Shown here in pieces: positions 13,934 to 22,851 of a stretch of DNA of 39,701 nucleotides. The position numbers and the translations under genes were made by a program. Source of the stretch: a virus. Under the pieces are notes generated by a model that was not told the origin of the DNA, made no database searches, and worked only from the letters and a program-made list of their open reading frames with translations. Every line of letters begins with the position of its first letter. Position 1 is the first letter of the stretch. The stretch covers positions 1-39,701 of IMG/VR virus record IMGVR_UViG_3300029286_000109, one strand, 5' to 3'.

Positions 13934-14688
13934 ATGTCATTGTGTGTTGCCCTTCGTACCGCCGTCCGAAGGTGGAAACGCTCGATTATTTGCCTTTTTG
14001 TCGAGTGTACGTCGATCACAACGAAGCCTTGGCGTATCGAGAGAAAAACCCCGGTGCTGACATTGTTTCATGCCCGGAAGGTATTCAGGGGAATTTGTGC
14101 CGAGTTAGAAATTATATGCTTGACCGTGAATTTAAGGATGGGGCTGATGTGGTTTGCATTATCGATGATGATATGCGCCTGGTTTCTAGATATGAGCCGG
14201 AGGGATTTTACGGATACAACCGCATCCCGGTAACACAAAGTGAATTTGTGCCCATGATTCAAGAGTATAGCCGGCTGTGTAGGGAGTGGGGATTCTATTT
14301 TTGGGGAATCAACTGCAATTTTGATCCGCTTAGCTATAAGCATTACACACCATTTTCGACCGTCGCATACATTGGCGGGCCTTTTCAGGTTCACCTTAAT
14401 AATCCAATTCGATATGACGAATCTTTGCCTTTGAAAGAAGATTATGACATAAGCCTACAGCATTGCTGTCGTAACCGTGGCGTATTGAGAGTTAATAAAT
14501 ATCATTACCTAGCCAAGCAGGCGACCCAAATAGGCGGGTGTGCAACCTATCGAACCAATGATCGGGAAAAGGAACAATTCGCGCTTTTACAGCGGAAATG
14601 GGGAACGCGGATAGTCAAGACCGATAAGCAGAGCAAGCGAGAATTTGACTTTAATCCGATCCTCTTCATTCCGATCCGAGGGCTTTGA
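13930..14688 (+). CDS. TET-associated-type glycosyltransferase (GT-A fold)
   Basis: A 252-residue protein with a GTG start overlapping the ParB-like gene, and AAGGAG upstream. The N-terminus (NVIVCCPSYRRPKVETLDYL) and the motif VVCIIDDDMRL (D79-D81, the metal- and nucleotide-sugar-binding DxD) follow the pattern of the TAGT family. That family was described computationally with phage TET/JBP oxygenases and ParB proteins in predicted DNA hypermodification systems. No oxygenase is visible in this window. It could glycosylate modified bases or a virion protein. Base use is slightly more AT-rich than in its neighbours. Confidence 0.7.
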   Translation: MNVIVCCPSYRRPKVETLDYLPFCRVYVDHNEALAYREKNPGADIVSCPEGIQGNLCRVRNYMLDREFKDGADVVCIIDDDMRLVSRYEPEGFYGYNRIPVTQSEFVPMIQEYSRLCREWGFYFWGINCNFDPLSYKHYTPFSTVAYIGGPFQVHLNNPIRYDESLPLKEDYDISLQHCCRNRGVLRVNKYHYLAKQATQIGGCATYRTNDREKEQFALLQRKWGTRIVKTDKQSKREFDFNPILFIPIRGL

Positions 14689-14691
14689 GTT

Positions 14692-15039
14692 GTGGCAAAT
14701 CCATGGCCGAAAGGGACTTCGGGAAACCCGCGCGGGCGGCCGAAAAAAGCGGATTCTTTTACTGAAATACTCAAGACAGTCCTCAAAGAAAAAACGGTCA
14801 AATGGAAAGACAAGAACGGCAAGGAAAAACTCATATCAGGGAAAGAGGCGGCCGCGCGCAAACTTACGGAACTTGCGGTCAGGGGCGATGTCGGGGCGCT
14901 TAAGTACATTGGCGACCGCATTGATGGGAAGCCCGCCCCGAATGAATCTCAGAAGGGTCCGGACAATAGCCAGGCCACGGCAGACGAGAATCGGGCGCGG
15001 TACGATGCGCTCTTTGGGGCGTATGGAGGGAAAGAATGA
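14692..15039 (+). CDS. Small terminase-associated protein (DUF5681), probable TerS
   Basis: A 115-residue protein with a GTG start 3 bp after the preceding stop. The opening PWPKGTSGNPRGRPKKADSF is the DUF5681 signature. The rest is a helical, lysine-rich segment (KEAAARKLTELAVRGDVGAL). DUF5681 proteins commonly occupy the small-terminase position, and this gene overlaps the large terminase by ATGA. DNA recognition for packaging is therefore likely. Confidence 0.7.
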   Translation: MANPWPKGTSGNPRGRPKKADSFTEILKTVLKEKTVKWKDKNGKEKLISGKEAAARKLTELAVRGDVGALKYIGDRIDGKPAPNESQKGPDNSQATADENRARYDALFGAYGGKE

Positions 15040-16349
15040 TACTTCCCTTCCGTGAGAAGTCCCTGGAAGCCTTACGCCTTGGGCATCAAGCCCCGGTTGA
15101 AATGACGGTATACGAGGGCTCAATCCGAAGCGCCAAGACCTTTACCAGCCTTCACCAGTGGAATGACTTCATTCTGCATTCCCCGAGCGATGCTTTCCTG
15201 ATGTCAGGGAACACGCTCGGTAGCCTGTCAAGGAACTGCCTGGACGATCCGGAGTATGGATTCATTGCCATCACTGGCGGGGCGGCTGCCCAGGCTACAG
15301 ACCGGGACGGTTCGCACTTCCTGAACTATCTCGGGAAGCGTCTTTATCTCATGGGCGGGAATGATGCGGCCAGCTTCAAGAAGTTGCAGGGCTTGAGCAT
15401 TGGCGGTGCGTACAATGACGAAGGGAACCTGCAGCACATAGATTTTATCAAGACGGCGCTCGGGCGTTCCGTGGCGTCGCCCATGATCTGCAATATCCAA
15501 ACCATAAATCCGGAAGCCCCGACGCATTGGTATTATTCCGATCCGAGCGTCGGTATTGATCGCTGGGGGAAGGACTTCGTACCGGATCATTATCGCCGAT
15601 TCCATTTCACCCTTGATGATAATCCGGCAATATCGGATGAACGAAAGAAGCGCCTGGCCGAGTCCTACACCGGAGTATTTTACAAACGCTACATCCTCGG
15701 GCTTCGCGTTCGCGCTGAGGGTGGAATCTATACGAGCTTCGTCAACAATAAGCAAGGCGAGCCGGGGAATGTGCTGTACGAGCTTCCTGGGATGCAGCTA
15801 GGCCAGGAAAAGCATCGAATATTCAGGATCACCCTCGGGGCAGACTTTGGAGGCTCCAAGAGCGCAACCACGTTCAACGCCACCGGCTGGTTCGTCAACA
15901 ACGAGGGAAAACTGTCTATTGTCACGGTGAAAGAGCATTACGACTCGCTGAACAAGTCTGTCGAATCAATCCTTTCGGCTTGGAAAACCTTTGTCATGAA
16001 GGCCAGAGAGGTAGGGCCGCTTGATCGAGCGTTCGGGGATTCAGCCGAGCAACTAATTATCAAGTCCATGAACTCATGCGGGGCGGGGGTTCATGTGGAA
16101 AACGCCTGGAAGCGCCCAATCATCGACCGAATAAGGCTTTATGACGTGCTCTATAGCCAGGGCCGGGCGTTCATCATGCACGACTGCACTAAGACCATTG
16201 AGGCCGTGGAGAATGCCATCTGGGATAGTAAGAAAAACGATGAACGGCTCGACGATGGATCAACGAACATCGACAGCTTGGATGCGATGGAATACGCGGT
16301 CGAAAGAGACGCAAGCCAATTACTTGAATCAATGAGAGGTGCAGCATGA
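15036..16349 (+). CDS. terL: Terminase large subunit
   Basis: A 437-residue packaging motor and nuclease. The ATPase half carries a deviant Walker A GSIRSAKT (28-35), as in A118-like terminases, and a Walker B-type GGAYNDE (D128, E129). The nuclease half has D270 in LGADFGG, D335 in FGDSAEQ and a late acidic residue in IDSLDAMEY, matching the RNase H-like metal site. Length is typical. It overlaps both the DUF5681 gene and the portal gene by 4 bp. Confidence 0.92.
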   Translation: MILPFREKSLEALRLGHQAPVEMTVYEGSIRSAKTFTSLHQWNDFILHSPSDAFLMSGNTLGSLSRNCLDDPEYGFIAITGGAAAQATDRDGSHFLNYLGKRLYLMGGNDAASFKKLQGLSIGGAYNDEGNLQHIDFIKTALGRSVASPMICNIQTINPEAPTHWYYSDPSVGIDRWGKDFVPDHYRRFHFTLDDNPAISDERKKRLAESYTGVFYKRYILGLRVRAEGGIYTSFVNNKQGEPGNVLYELPGMQLGQEKHRIFRITLGADFGGSKSATTFNATGWFVNNEGKLSIVTVKEHYDSLNKSVESILSAWKTFVMKAREVGPLDRAFGDSAEQLIIKSMNSCGAGVHVENAWKRPIIDRIRLYDVLYSQGRAFIMHDCTKTIEAVENAIWDSKKNDERLDDGSTNIDSLDAMEYAVERDASQLLESMRGAA

Positions 16350-17788
16350 AATCATTTTGGGCGAAGGTAATCAAGTTTTTCGTGGACATATTGAAGCTCT
16401 CGACGATCCCCCCGGAAGTGAACGGCGCGGATGAGAACATCCTGCGATGGTGGGAAGTGTATCGCTCGAAGTCACCCTGGCTTTCGTATGACTACATCAC
16501 GGCTGCGGGCAAGAAGCGCAACCGAAGGCGCTTGTCCTTGAACATGGCGAAAGTGGCGTGTTCGGAGATGGCCGGCCTGGTACTTGCCGAGCCTCCGGTA
16601 GTCGAAGCAGGGGCGCTTGTCGAAAAGCTCATCGAGAAAGAAAAGCTGTGGGACAACCTTCGCCGGAACCTAGAATGGCAGGGCGCGACAGGCGGCCAGG
16701 TGCTCAAAGTCTGCATTGGCTCCGAGGGCGAGGGAGTAGAGAAAAAGAACGTCCTTTCCTTGGACTACATTAAGGCTATGAGTTTCATCCCCCTTGCCTG
16801 GGACAATACCGAGATAACCGAGGGATCGTTCCTTGACCGCCGGGTGATTAACAAAAAGACGCTGGTACGCGTTGAAACCCATAAGAAAGGCGTAGGCGGA
16901 AAAGGCTATGTCATCACGCAAAAAGTATTCGACGAGCAGACAGGGCTAGAAGTTCCGCTTTCTCAGTTCAACGCAAACCTTGAGGAAGAAACAATTCTTC
17001 CGAATCTGTCAATGCCGCTTTTCGCCTATGTCCGGAACCCGGAAGCCAACAACATTGAACCGGAAAGCCCCCTGGGGATGTCCCTCTTTGCCAATGCGAT
17101 GGATACCCTTCAAGCCCTCGATATCGCGTTCGATGGCATGAACTCTGACGTGATATTCGGCAAGCCTCGCGTTGCCCTGCCTGGTACGGTTATGCGTGGC
17201 TATTTCGACCAGGACGGCATAAAACAGGTCGGATTTGACCCGAACGAGGAAATATTCTTGCGGCTCGAGGGCGACGATGCCGACAAAATGAAGCCGGTTG
17301 ATCTATCAACCACGCTTCACCCCGAAGAATACTTAAAATACATCAACGGATACCTGAACATCTTCGCCATGCAGACCGGATTTGATGCCGGGTACTTCAC
17401 CTTCGATGGCGTGAGCGTAAAGACGGCAACCGAGGTCATTTCCGACAATTCCCACACCTTTAAGACCATGCAGGGCTTCCGGGCGAACCTGTCCGAGGGG
17501 CTTATTAAGATTTTCAAGGTCGTCAACGAACTCGGGGCGTTCTACAAGATCGAGGGCGCGGACAAGTCTAAAATCCCGGCGATTACCTGGGACGATTCCG
17601 TAATAGAAGACAGGAATTCTAAGGCGACCTATTGGACTGACCTTGTGAACAGCAAACTCGTGGACAAGGCGACCGCGCTTATGAAGATACACGGCCTCGA
17701 TGAGACGAAAGCCGCCGAAATGGCCGAGAAGATCGGCAAGGAAACGGCCACCGTGACAGCTGATTCCATATTCCCCAGGGAGGTATAA
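16346..17788 (+). CDS. Portal protein (A118/SPP1 gp6-like)
   Basis: A 480-residue protein forming the dodecameric portal at one capsid vertex. The N-terminus (FWAKVIKFFVDILKLSTIPP), SLNMAKVACSEMAGLVLAEP, and later FAMQTGFDAGYFTFDG with VKTATEV fit the SPP1/A118-type portal family. Start coupled to terminase. The end is 4 bp from the next gene. Confidence 0.88.
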   Translation: MKSFWAKVIKFFVDILKLSTIPPEVNGADENILRWWEVYRSKSPWLSYDYITAAGKKRNRRRLSLNMAKVACSEMAGLVLAEPPVVEAGALVEKLIEKEKLWDNLRRNLEWQGATGGQVLKVCIGSEGEGVEKKNVLSLDYIKAMSFIPLAWDNTEITEGSFLDRRVINKKTLVRVETHKKGVGGKGYVITQKVFDEQTGLEVPLSQFNANLEEETILPNLSMPLFAYVRNPEANNIEPESPLGMSLFANAMDTLQALDIAFDGMNSDVIFGKPRVALPGTVMRGYFDQDGIKQVGFDPNEEIFLRLEGDDADKMKPVDLSTTLHPEEYLKYINGYLNIFAMQTGFDAGYFTFDGVSVKTATEVISDNSHTFKTMQGFRANLSEGLIKIFKVVNELGAFYKIEGADKSKIPAITWDDSVIEDRNSKATYWTDLVNSKLVDKATALMKIHGLDETKAAEMAEKIGKETATVTADSIFPREV

Positions 17789-17792
17789 GGAC

Positions 17793-18236
17793 ATGAGGTT
17801 ACACGAAAAAGGAGTGAAGGCCGGGCGGGATCGCCAGCACGTGCTCATCGAGTACGACAAGCTGGTGAAGTTCTTCAAGCTCAAGGCCCTGCCCGCGAAG
17901 GAACTGGCGGGCATGACGGCAAACCAGCTCTACCAGCTCTGCGAGGACACCTGGAACCGCCAGCCGACCCGCAGGAAGCTCGACTACCAGGAAGCCGCGG
18001 GCTTAAGCCCTCGCCGGAAGCCGATGGCGTTTAAGTGGTTCGTGCTGGACATCCTGAACATTAAGCAGCCGAAGGATTTGGCCGAAAAGCTGATCCTCTA
18101 TGTCCAGATGCCCTTCCGGTATCCGGGCTTTGTGAGGCGCAAAAAGGCCAGGATGGCCGCAGAAAAGGCCGCCCTCACAAATCAGGTGCAGGAAGCGATG
18201 GCAAAGGCTCCAAAATTGGAGATTGTGGAGAAATGA
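17793..18236 (+). CDS. Hypothetical protein between portal and minor capsid genes
   Basis: A 147-residue basic protein behind AGGGAGG. Mostly helical (KLVKFFKLKALPAKELAGMT, WNRQPTRRKLDYQEAAGL). The C-terminus is lysine- and alanine-rich and coiled. It overlaps the minor capsid gene. No family recognised. Position suggests a head-associated or portal accessory role. Confidence 0.65.
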   Translation: MRLHEKGVKAGRDRQHVLIEYDKLVKFFKLKALPAKELAGMTANQLYQLCEDTWNRQPTRRKLDYQEAAGLSPRRKPMAFKWFVLDILNIKQPKDLAEKLILYVQMPFRYPGFVRRKKARMAAEKAALTNQVQEAMAKAPKLEIVEK

Positions 18237-19300
18237 ACCCCGCTGATCTTCTCTACGCTGTCGAAAGCGAAATCCTCGCCGATATTGCCCGGCTCTTACG
18301 GAGCGGGGCTATCGCTTCGGCAGACTGGAAGATCGAGAAGATGCGGAAGCTCGGAGTCTTGAACGAAAAGGCGGCGGCGGTCTTGAGGAAGTATCGGGAC
18401 GCTATCCAGGCCGGGGCCATGTCCGAGGTCGAAAAGGCCGCGATGGATGCGCTTCTCACGAGCGAGGCGACGTTCAAGAGAGCGAAGGACGCGGGGGCTA
18501 CTCTACTCGATGCGCTCCCCCTGGAAGCCGATTCAGGCATAAAGGCCACTATCGCGGCATGGCAGAAAAACGCCGTGAAGCAGACAAACCTCGCGATGGC
18601 AACGATGCTCGAGAACTCGGGGCCGCTCTATGTGCAGACCATCAACCGGGTCACGGCGCAAGTACTCTCGGGCGCCATGTCCGGGCATGAGGCGCTTGTC
18701 CGGGCGGTCAGGGAGTGGAGCGATTCAGGGATACCCTCGATCGTGGATAATGCGGGCCGCCAGTGGACGACCGAAGCCTATGCAAACATGGTCATCCGGA
18801 CGAACACCCGCAAGGTAACGACCGAGGTACAGATGGAGCGCGCGCAGGAATTCGGCGCTGATCTTATCGAAGTATCGGCCCACGCAGGGGCAAGGCCGCT
18901 CTGTGAACCCTACCAGGGCAAAATCTTCTCGCTCTCGGGCAAGTCCGAAAAGTACCCTGCCTTTTCATCAACGTCCTACGGCGAACCAGCTGGCCTTTTC
19001 GGGATCAACTGCGGACATGTCCAATATCCATTTTTTGAGGGAATCAGCCGCCAAACCTACGCCCCTACCAAGGACAAGGCCGAGAATGACGAGGCGTACC
19101 AGGAGAGCCAGAAGCAACGCAGATTCGAGCGGAGTATCCGGGCGGCCAAGCGAGAACTGGCCGTCATGGAGTCGCTTGGAGAGGCTAAGGGAATTAAAGA
19201 GGCCAAGGGTCTCGTACAGGATCGCCAGGCCGCTATGCGGGCGTTCATCGAAGAAACTGGCCGTACCCGCCAACGCGGGCGAGAACAGATATACGATTGA
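18233..19300 (+). CDS. Minor capsid protein (A118 gp4 / minor capsid 2-like)
   Basis: A 355-residue protein. The central part (SGIPSIVDNAGRQWTTEAYA, NMVIRTNTRKVTTEVQMERA) and the end (VSAHAGARPLCEPYQGKIFS, then FGINCGHVQYPF) match the phage minor capsid family that follows the portal in A118-like phages (minor head or ejected protein, MuF-related position). Two cysteines (in LCEPYQG and INCGHV) and a histidine could bind metal. Confidence 0.85.
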   Translation: MNPADLLYAVESEILADIARLLRSGAIASADWKIEKMRKLGVLNEKAAAVLRKYRDAIQAGAMSEVEKAAMDALLTSEATFKRAKDAGATLLDALPLEADSGIKATIAAWQKNAVKQTNLAMATMLENSGPLYVQTINRVTAQVLSGAMSGHEALVRAVREWSDSGIPSIVDNAGRQWTTEAYANMVIRTNTRKVTTEVQMERAQEFGADLIEVSAHAGARPLCEPYQGKIFSLSGKSEKYPAFSSTSYGEPAGLFGINCGHVQYPFFEGISRQTYAPTKDKAENDEAYQESQKQRRFERSIRAAKRELAVMESLGEAKGIKEAKGLVQDRQAAMRAFIEETGRTRQRGREQIYD

Positions 19301-19325
19301 GAATTAAGACCAAGGAGGTCAAATA

Positions 19326-19958
19326 ATGTTTCCAGAAAGAAGGTTTCCGACACTTATCATGGCACCCGATGGAGCAGGTGGCGGCGGTACGCCCCCGGCC
19401 ATTCCCCCCGCTACCCCTCCCGCGACTCCGCCAGCAACGCCCCCGGCAACCCCGCCAGCGGCCGATGAAGGCAAAACCTATACCAACAAAGAGCTCAACG
19501 ACATCATCAAGGGCAAGCAGACCGAGCAGGTCGATAAGCTCTTGAAGGATCTCGGCATCGAGTCCACCGGAACGCTCAAGGAAAGGATCGCGGCCTTAAA
19601 GAAGTACGAGGACGAGCACAAGACCGAACTCGACAAGGAAAAGGAAGGCCGGACGGCGGCTGAGACTGCCAAGACCGCTGCCGAAACCAGGGCGGACAAA
19701 GCCGAGGCCAAGGCCGAAGCTCTCGGGCTAGGCGTTCCTAAGGACAAGGTTGATGACTTCATTATCCTTGCGATGGGTGAGGAAGGCGACACTATGGCCG
19801 CGAAGGTGGCGAAGGCGTTGGAGAAAAGGCCTTATTTTAAGGATGTGGCAGCCCCGGTAGCCCCGAACCTGAATACAAAGATCAGGTCTCAGGTAACGCC
19901 GGAAGCCCAAGCGGCTACGGACGCCTTCAATGCCGCCCTCGGAATAAAAGTCAAATAG
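19326..19958 (+). CDS. Capsid scaffolding protein
   Basis: A 210-residue protein behind AAGGAGG. After a short start it has a run of PATPP repeats (about 27-47), then a coiled coil (KELNDIIKGKQTEQVDKLLK; AETAKTAAETRADKAEAKAE) and a globular end. This layout and its position before the major capsid gene are typical of DUF4355-type scaffolds. The unusual proline-rich N-terminal repeat is probably disordered. Confidence 0.85.
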   Translation: MFPERRFPTLIMAPDGAGGGGTPPAIPPATPPATPPATPPATPPAADEGKTYTNKELNDIIKGKQTEQVDKLLKDLGIESTGTLKERIAALKKYEDEHKTELDKEKEGRTAAETAKTAAETRADKAEAKAEALGLGVPKDKVDDFIILAMGEEGDTMAAKVAKALEKRPYFKDVAAPVAPNLNTKIRSQVTPEAQAATDAFNAALGIKVK

Positions 19959-20002
19959 TCCCGAATAAGGTACTTGACGGATCGTTTGAGCCGTGCATAA
20001 GG
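19958..20002 (+). promoter_or_regulatory. Late promoter 2 (capsid) with palindromic site 4
   Basis: GTCCCGAATAAGGTAC (19958-19973) abuts TTGACG (19974-19979). After 17 bp comes ATAAGG (19997-20002), preceded by TGC. The geometry is the same as at 13072-13116 and much of the intervening sequence is the same. The palindrome begins at the last base of the scaffold stop codon. It would give the capsid gene its own transcript. Confidence 0.65.
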
Positions 20003-20013
20003 TATAAGAGAAC

Positions 20014-20220
20014 GAAGGGGAAACCCCTCAAGCATTTAATTTTATAGCGGATCAGACCTCCACTAGAGCGCCCGCCCTCTCAATGGCGGGGTTGCCGGTT
20101 GCCGACACCGGATAAAGTCGGGGTGAGGAACTTGGTCCTTTAACCAAGATTTGGCTGTCCGTATGGGCAGTTTAGATCAGTTAAGGGCCAGCGGGATCAC
20201 CCCGGCTTTTTCTTTGGCCC
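20014..20220 (+). other. Structured untranslated leader of the major capsid gene
   Basis: The 275-bp gap before the capsid gene has no gene. It contains several hairpins: AGGGG-AAA-CCCCT (20016-20028), CCCGCC-N8-GGCGGG (20071-20090), CCGG-N9-CCGG (20095-20111), CTTGGT-N6-ACCAAG (20131-20148) and GGGCCA...TGGCCC (20185-20220). The last encloses a terminator-like GC hairpin followed by T5. This suggests an mRNA leader controlling capsid expression or stability. Confidence 0.45.
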
Positions 20221-20233
20221 GAAGGCAATCACA

Positions 20234-21427
20234 ATGTCTACTGCGAACGTCTTGTCTTACGCCGAGATATTCCAGGCGGGCCTCGATCTCCAGTTCATGG
20301 AAGTGTCCACGACCGCATGGATGGAGGCGAATGCTTCCCAGGTACGCTATAACGGCGGCTCCAAAGTCCAGATTCCCAAGCTCGTCCTCGAAGGGCTCGG
20401 CACCTATTCCCGATCCTCTGGATTCCCTGACGGCGCGGCTACTCTCACTTGGGAAGAGCGCACCCTCACCCAAGATCGCGGAAAGGAATTCAACCTCGAT
20501 GCGATGGACTACGACGAAACCAATTTCGTCGCCGGTGCCGGAACGCTCCTTGGAGAGTTCCAGCGTACCAAGGTAGTTCCTGAGGTCGACGCTTACCGCT
20601 ACAGCCAGATATTCACCCTCATGAATCCCCAGCTTAAGACCGGTGCGTATACTCCTGCCGCAGGCACGGTGTACACCCAGCTCAAGACTGACATCCGGGC
20701 GATTCAGGACGTGATCGGCGAGAATGAACCCCTCGTCATCGCTATTTCTCATAGCGCTGCGGCCACCCTCGATGCTTCCACTGAAATCACTAAGTCTATC
20801 AATATCACCCAGGTTGACTTTGCGAATGGCGCCCTGGCAACCAAGACCCAGGCCCTCGATGGAATCCCCATGTTCCGCATTCCTTCAGCAAGGTTCAAAA
20901 CTGCTTTCACTTTCTCGGCCACGAATGGCTTTACCGCTGCCGCCACCGCTATGAACATCAACTGGATCATAGCAGCTCGCTCTGCGATCATCGCCATCGT
21001 CAAAACCGATAAAGTGCGCGTGTTCGAGCCTGGCACGAACCAGAGCATGGATGCCTGGAAGATCCAGTACCGCAAATTCCATGATCTGTGGATCAAGGAA
21101 AATGCTTACGATGCCGTGTATGTCTCGTATACCGCCATCGCCGCGCCCGCTTTGGTCACTACGGTTGCCGCTGGCTCTGCTGCTGGAACCAAGTTCACCG
21201 CAACCGCTGGAACAGGGAACACTCTGGCGTACAAGCTGACCGCTGGCGACGTGGCCGCCCCGAATTTCAACGATATTCCCACTGGCCTCACTGCGTACAC
21301 CTCGGCATCGGATATCGCCGCGGCTATCGCTACGAACAGGCTGCACATGTACAAGCTCGACGCCACCGGCCATGTGCTTCAGTACACGGTCGAAACCCTC
21401 GCTACTAACGATATCTACGGCGGCTGA
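20234..21427 (+). CDS. Major capsid protein with C-terminal accessory domain
   Basis: A 397-residue protein. Residues 1-300 are a probable HK97-fold capsid subunit of the A118/Firmicutes type (SYAEIFQAGLDLQFMEVSTT; WEERTLTQDRGKEFNLDAMD; IAARSAIIAIVKTDKVRVFE). Residues about 306-397 form an extra domain (GTGNTLAYKLT, AYTSASDIAA, MYKLDATGHV) that is also found at the end of the tail tube protein. It would be displayed on the capsid surface. The gene has its own upstream promoter and downstream terminator. Confidence 0.88.
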   Translation: MSTANVLSYAEIFQAGLDLQFMEVSTTAWMEANASQVRYNGGSKVQIPKLVLEGLGTYSRSSGFPDGAATLTWEERTLTQDRGKEFNLDAMDYDETNFVAGAGTLLGEFQRTKVVPEVDAYRYSQIFTLMNPQLKTGAYTPAAGTVYTQLKTDIRAIQDVIGENEPLVIAISHSAAATLDASTEITKSINITQVDFANGALATKTQALDGIPMFRIPSARFKTAFTFSATNGFTAAATAMNINWIIAARSAIIAIVKTDKVRVFEPGTNQSMDAWKIQYRKFHDLWIKENAYDAVYVSYTAIAAPALVTTVAAGSAAGTKFTATAGTGNTLAYKLTAGDVAAPNFNDIPTGLTAYTSASDIAAAIATNRLHMYKLDATGHVLQYTVETLATNDIYGG

Positions 21428-21439
21428 GAAACGTCATAA

Positions 21440-21470
21440 AGGCCGGTCCTTAAGCGGGCCGGCCTCTTTT
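21440..21470 (+). terminator. Terminator after major capsid gene
   Basis: AGGCCGG (21440-21446) pairs with CCGGCCT (21459-21465). Three further inner pairs give a 10-bp GC-rich stem, followed by CTTTT. It lies 12 bp after the capsid stop. Partial readthrough would lower expression of the following genes relative to capsid. Confidence 0.8.
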
Positions 21471-21483
21471 AAGGAGCAGATAC

Positions 21484-22842
21484 ATGCTTTACAAAATGAC
21501 GAAAGCGCCAGTATCAAGAATCGTCAATTCCACAGCGCTAGTTGCGACGTACTTGTCGGCTGGATATACCTTCGACGGCATTTGCGATGCAAACGGCGTG
21601 CTTACGCTGGCCGAGGATCTGGATGTCAGGAAAGACCTGGCCGCGAATTGGGCTCTGCTCAATCCCGTCCTCGCCCTCGGAGAGCCTGGTCTTGAAACCG
21701 ATACCCGCATCCTGAAAATGGGCGATGGCATTACGGCATGGAATAGCCTTTCCGGATTGCTTGTCGGCCAAGACGCAACGCAAGATTTTACTACCTTGCT
21801 CGGGGCTACCTTCGCCGATGAAATGGGCGCCGTCGTAGGCGTTGCGGTGAAGGCTCAGGCCACCATCGTATCGGACACTAACCCTGTCAACGTAGCCGCC
21901 ACCGGGAAACTCACCACGGATGCAAGCGTTCCTGTCGATCAGTCCACCGTGACCATCGGCGAGACCGTGTACAAGTTTGTTGCTGGGGCGCCCGCCGCTG
22001 AAGGTGACGTCAAGATCGAGGCGACCGTAGCCGATACGCTCACCAACCTCAAGAATGCCATCGCCGCTGATGCCGACTCCAAGACCGCAGGGAAGCATTT
22101 CTGCGTCGTTGCTCATCCCCTTGTCACCGCCGCTGCCAGCGCCACCGTCTTGACCGTTACCGCGAAATTGCGCGGAGCTCTTGGCAACGCTTACGCATTA
22201 GCAGCTTCCACTGATCCTGCTTCGCACTTCACGGTCAGCGCAGCCACCATGGGAACCGGAGCCGGATGTACGCTCGGTGTAAACCATACGGTCATCGCCG
22301 GAGCAAAGACCTATACCTTCGTGGGCGACACCCCGAACGCAGAAGGCGAAGTTCTGGCTGGTGCGACCGCTGCCGATGCCTTGGATAACTTCAAGAGCGC
22401 AGTCAATGGAGAAGTGGCGACCAAGGGAACAAAACACTTCTGCACGGCCAATGCGACCATTGAAGCTACCACGAATACGAACACGACTCAGCTTCTAGTC
22501 GCTCGAACCGCCGGAGCCCTGGCGAACACCTATCCGGTATCAGGAACAGCGCCGGCGCTCACCGTCCTTGGTGGGAGAGCCTACCTTTCCGGCGGGTACA
22601 ACGTTTCTGCCGCGCAAATCATCAATGCCGTGGCTGGCGTGATACTCGAAAAAGCCGAAGTCTACGCAGTCGCCAGTGGGGCCTCAGTGGTAGGGCTCAC
22701 GGCGGGGCTTCTCTATAAATTCATGGTTCTGACCTATGGGACGACCTACGGATCGGCCTTGGGCGGAACTGGAACCGGGACAAGTATCATGGCACTTACT
22801 GCAAGCGCCAATCTCCACCTGCTCATTGTCCCGATCATGTAA
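21484..22842 (+). CDS. Capsid-associated fibre or decoration protein
   Basis: A 452-residue protein behind AAGGAG. Residues about 55-92 (LALGEPGLETDTRILKMGDG, then ITAWNSL) match the short fibre motif seen in Mtd N-terminal-type and phage_fibre proteins. Two repeats follow, at about 152-250 and 262-365. Each begins TVTIGETVYKFV or HTVIAGAKTYTFV and contains PxAEGxV, a helix (ADxLxNxKxA), KHFC and a final GALxNxY. The C-terminal ~90 residues are glycine- and alanine-rich. The gene follows the capsid, so a head fibre is likely. The same repeats also occur in some tail proteins. Confidence 0.65.
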   Translation: MLYKMTKAPVSRIVNSTALVATYLSAGYTFDGICDANGVLTLAEDLDVRKDLAANWALLNPVLALGEPGLETDTRILKMGDGITAWNSLSGLLVGQDATQDFTTLLGATFADEMGAVVGVAVKAQATIVSDTNPVNVAATGKLTTDASVPVDQSTVTIGETVYKFVAGAPAAEGDVKIEATVADTLTNLKNAIAADADSKTAGKHFCVVAHPLVTAAASATVLTVTAKLRGALGNAYALAASTDPASHFTVSAATMGTGAGCTLGVNHTVIAGAKTYTFVGDTPNAEGEVLAGATAADALDNFKSAVNGEVATKGTKHFCTANATIEATTNTNTTQLLVARTAGALANTYPVSGTAPALTVLGGRAYLSGGYNVSAAQIINAVAGVILEKAEVYAVASGASVVGLTAGLLYKFMVLTYGTTYGSALGGTGTGTSIMALTASANLHLLIVPIM

Positions 22843-22851
22843 GGAAAAGCT

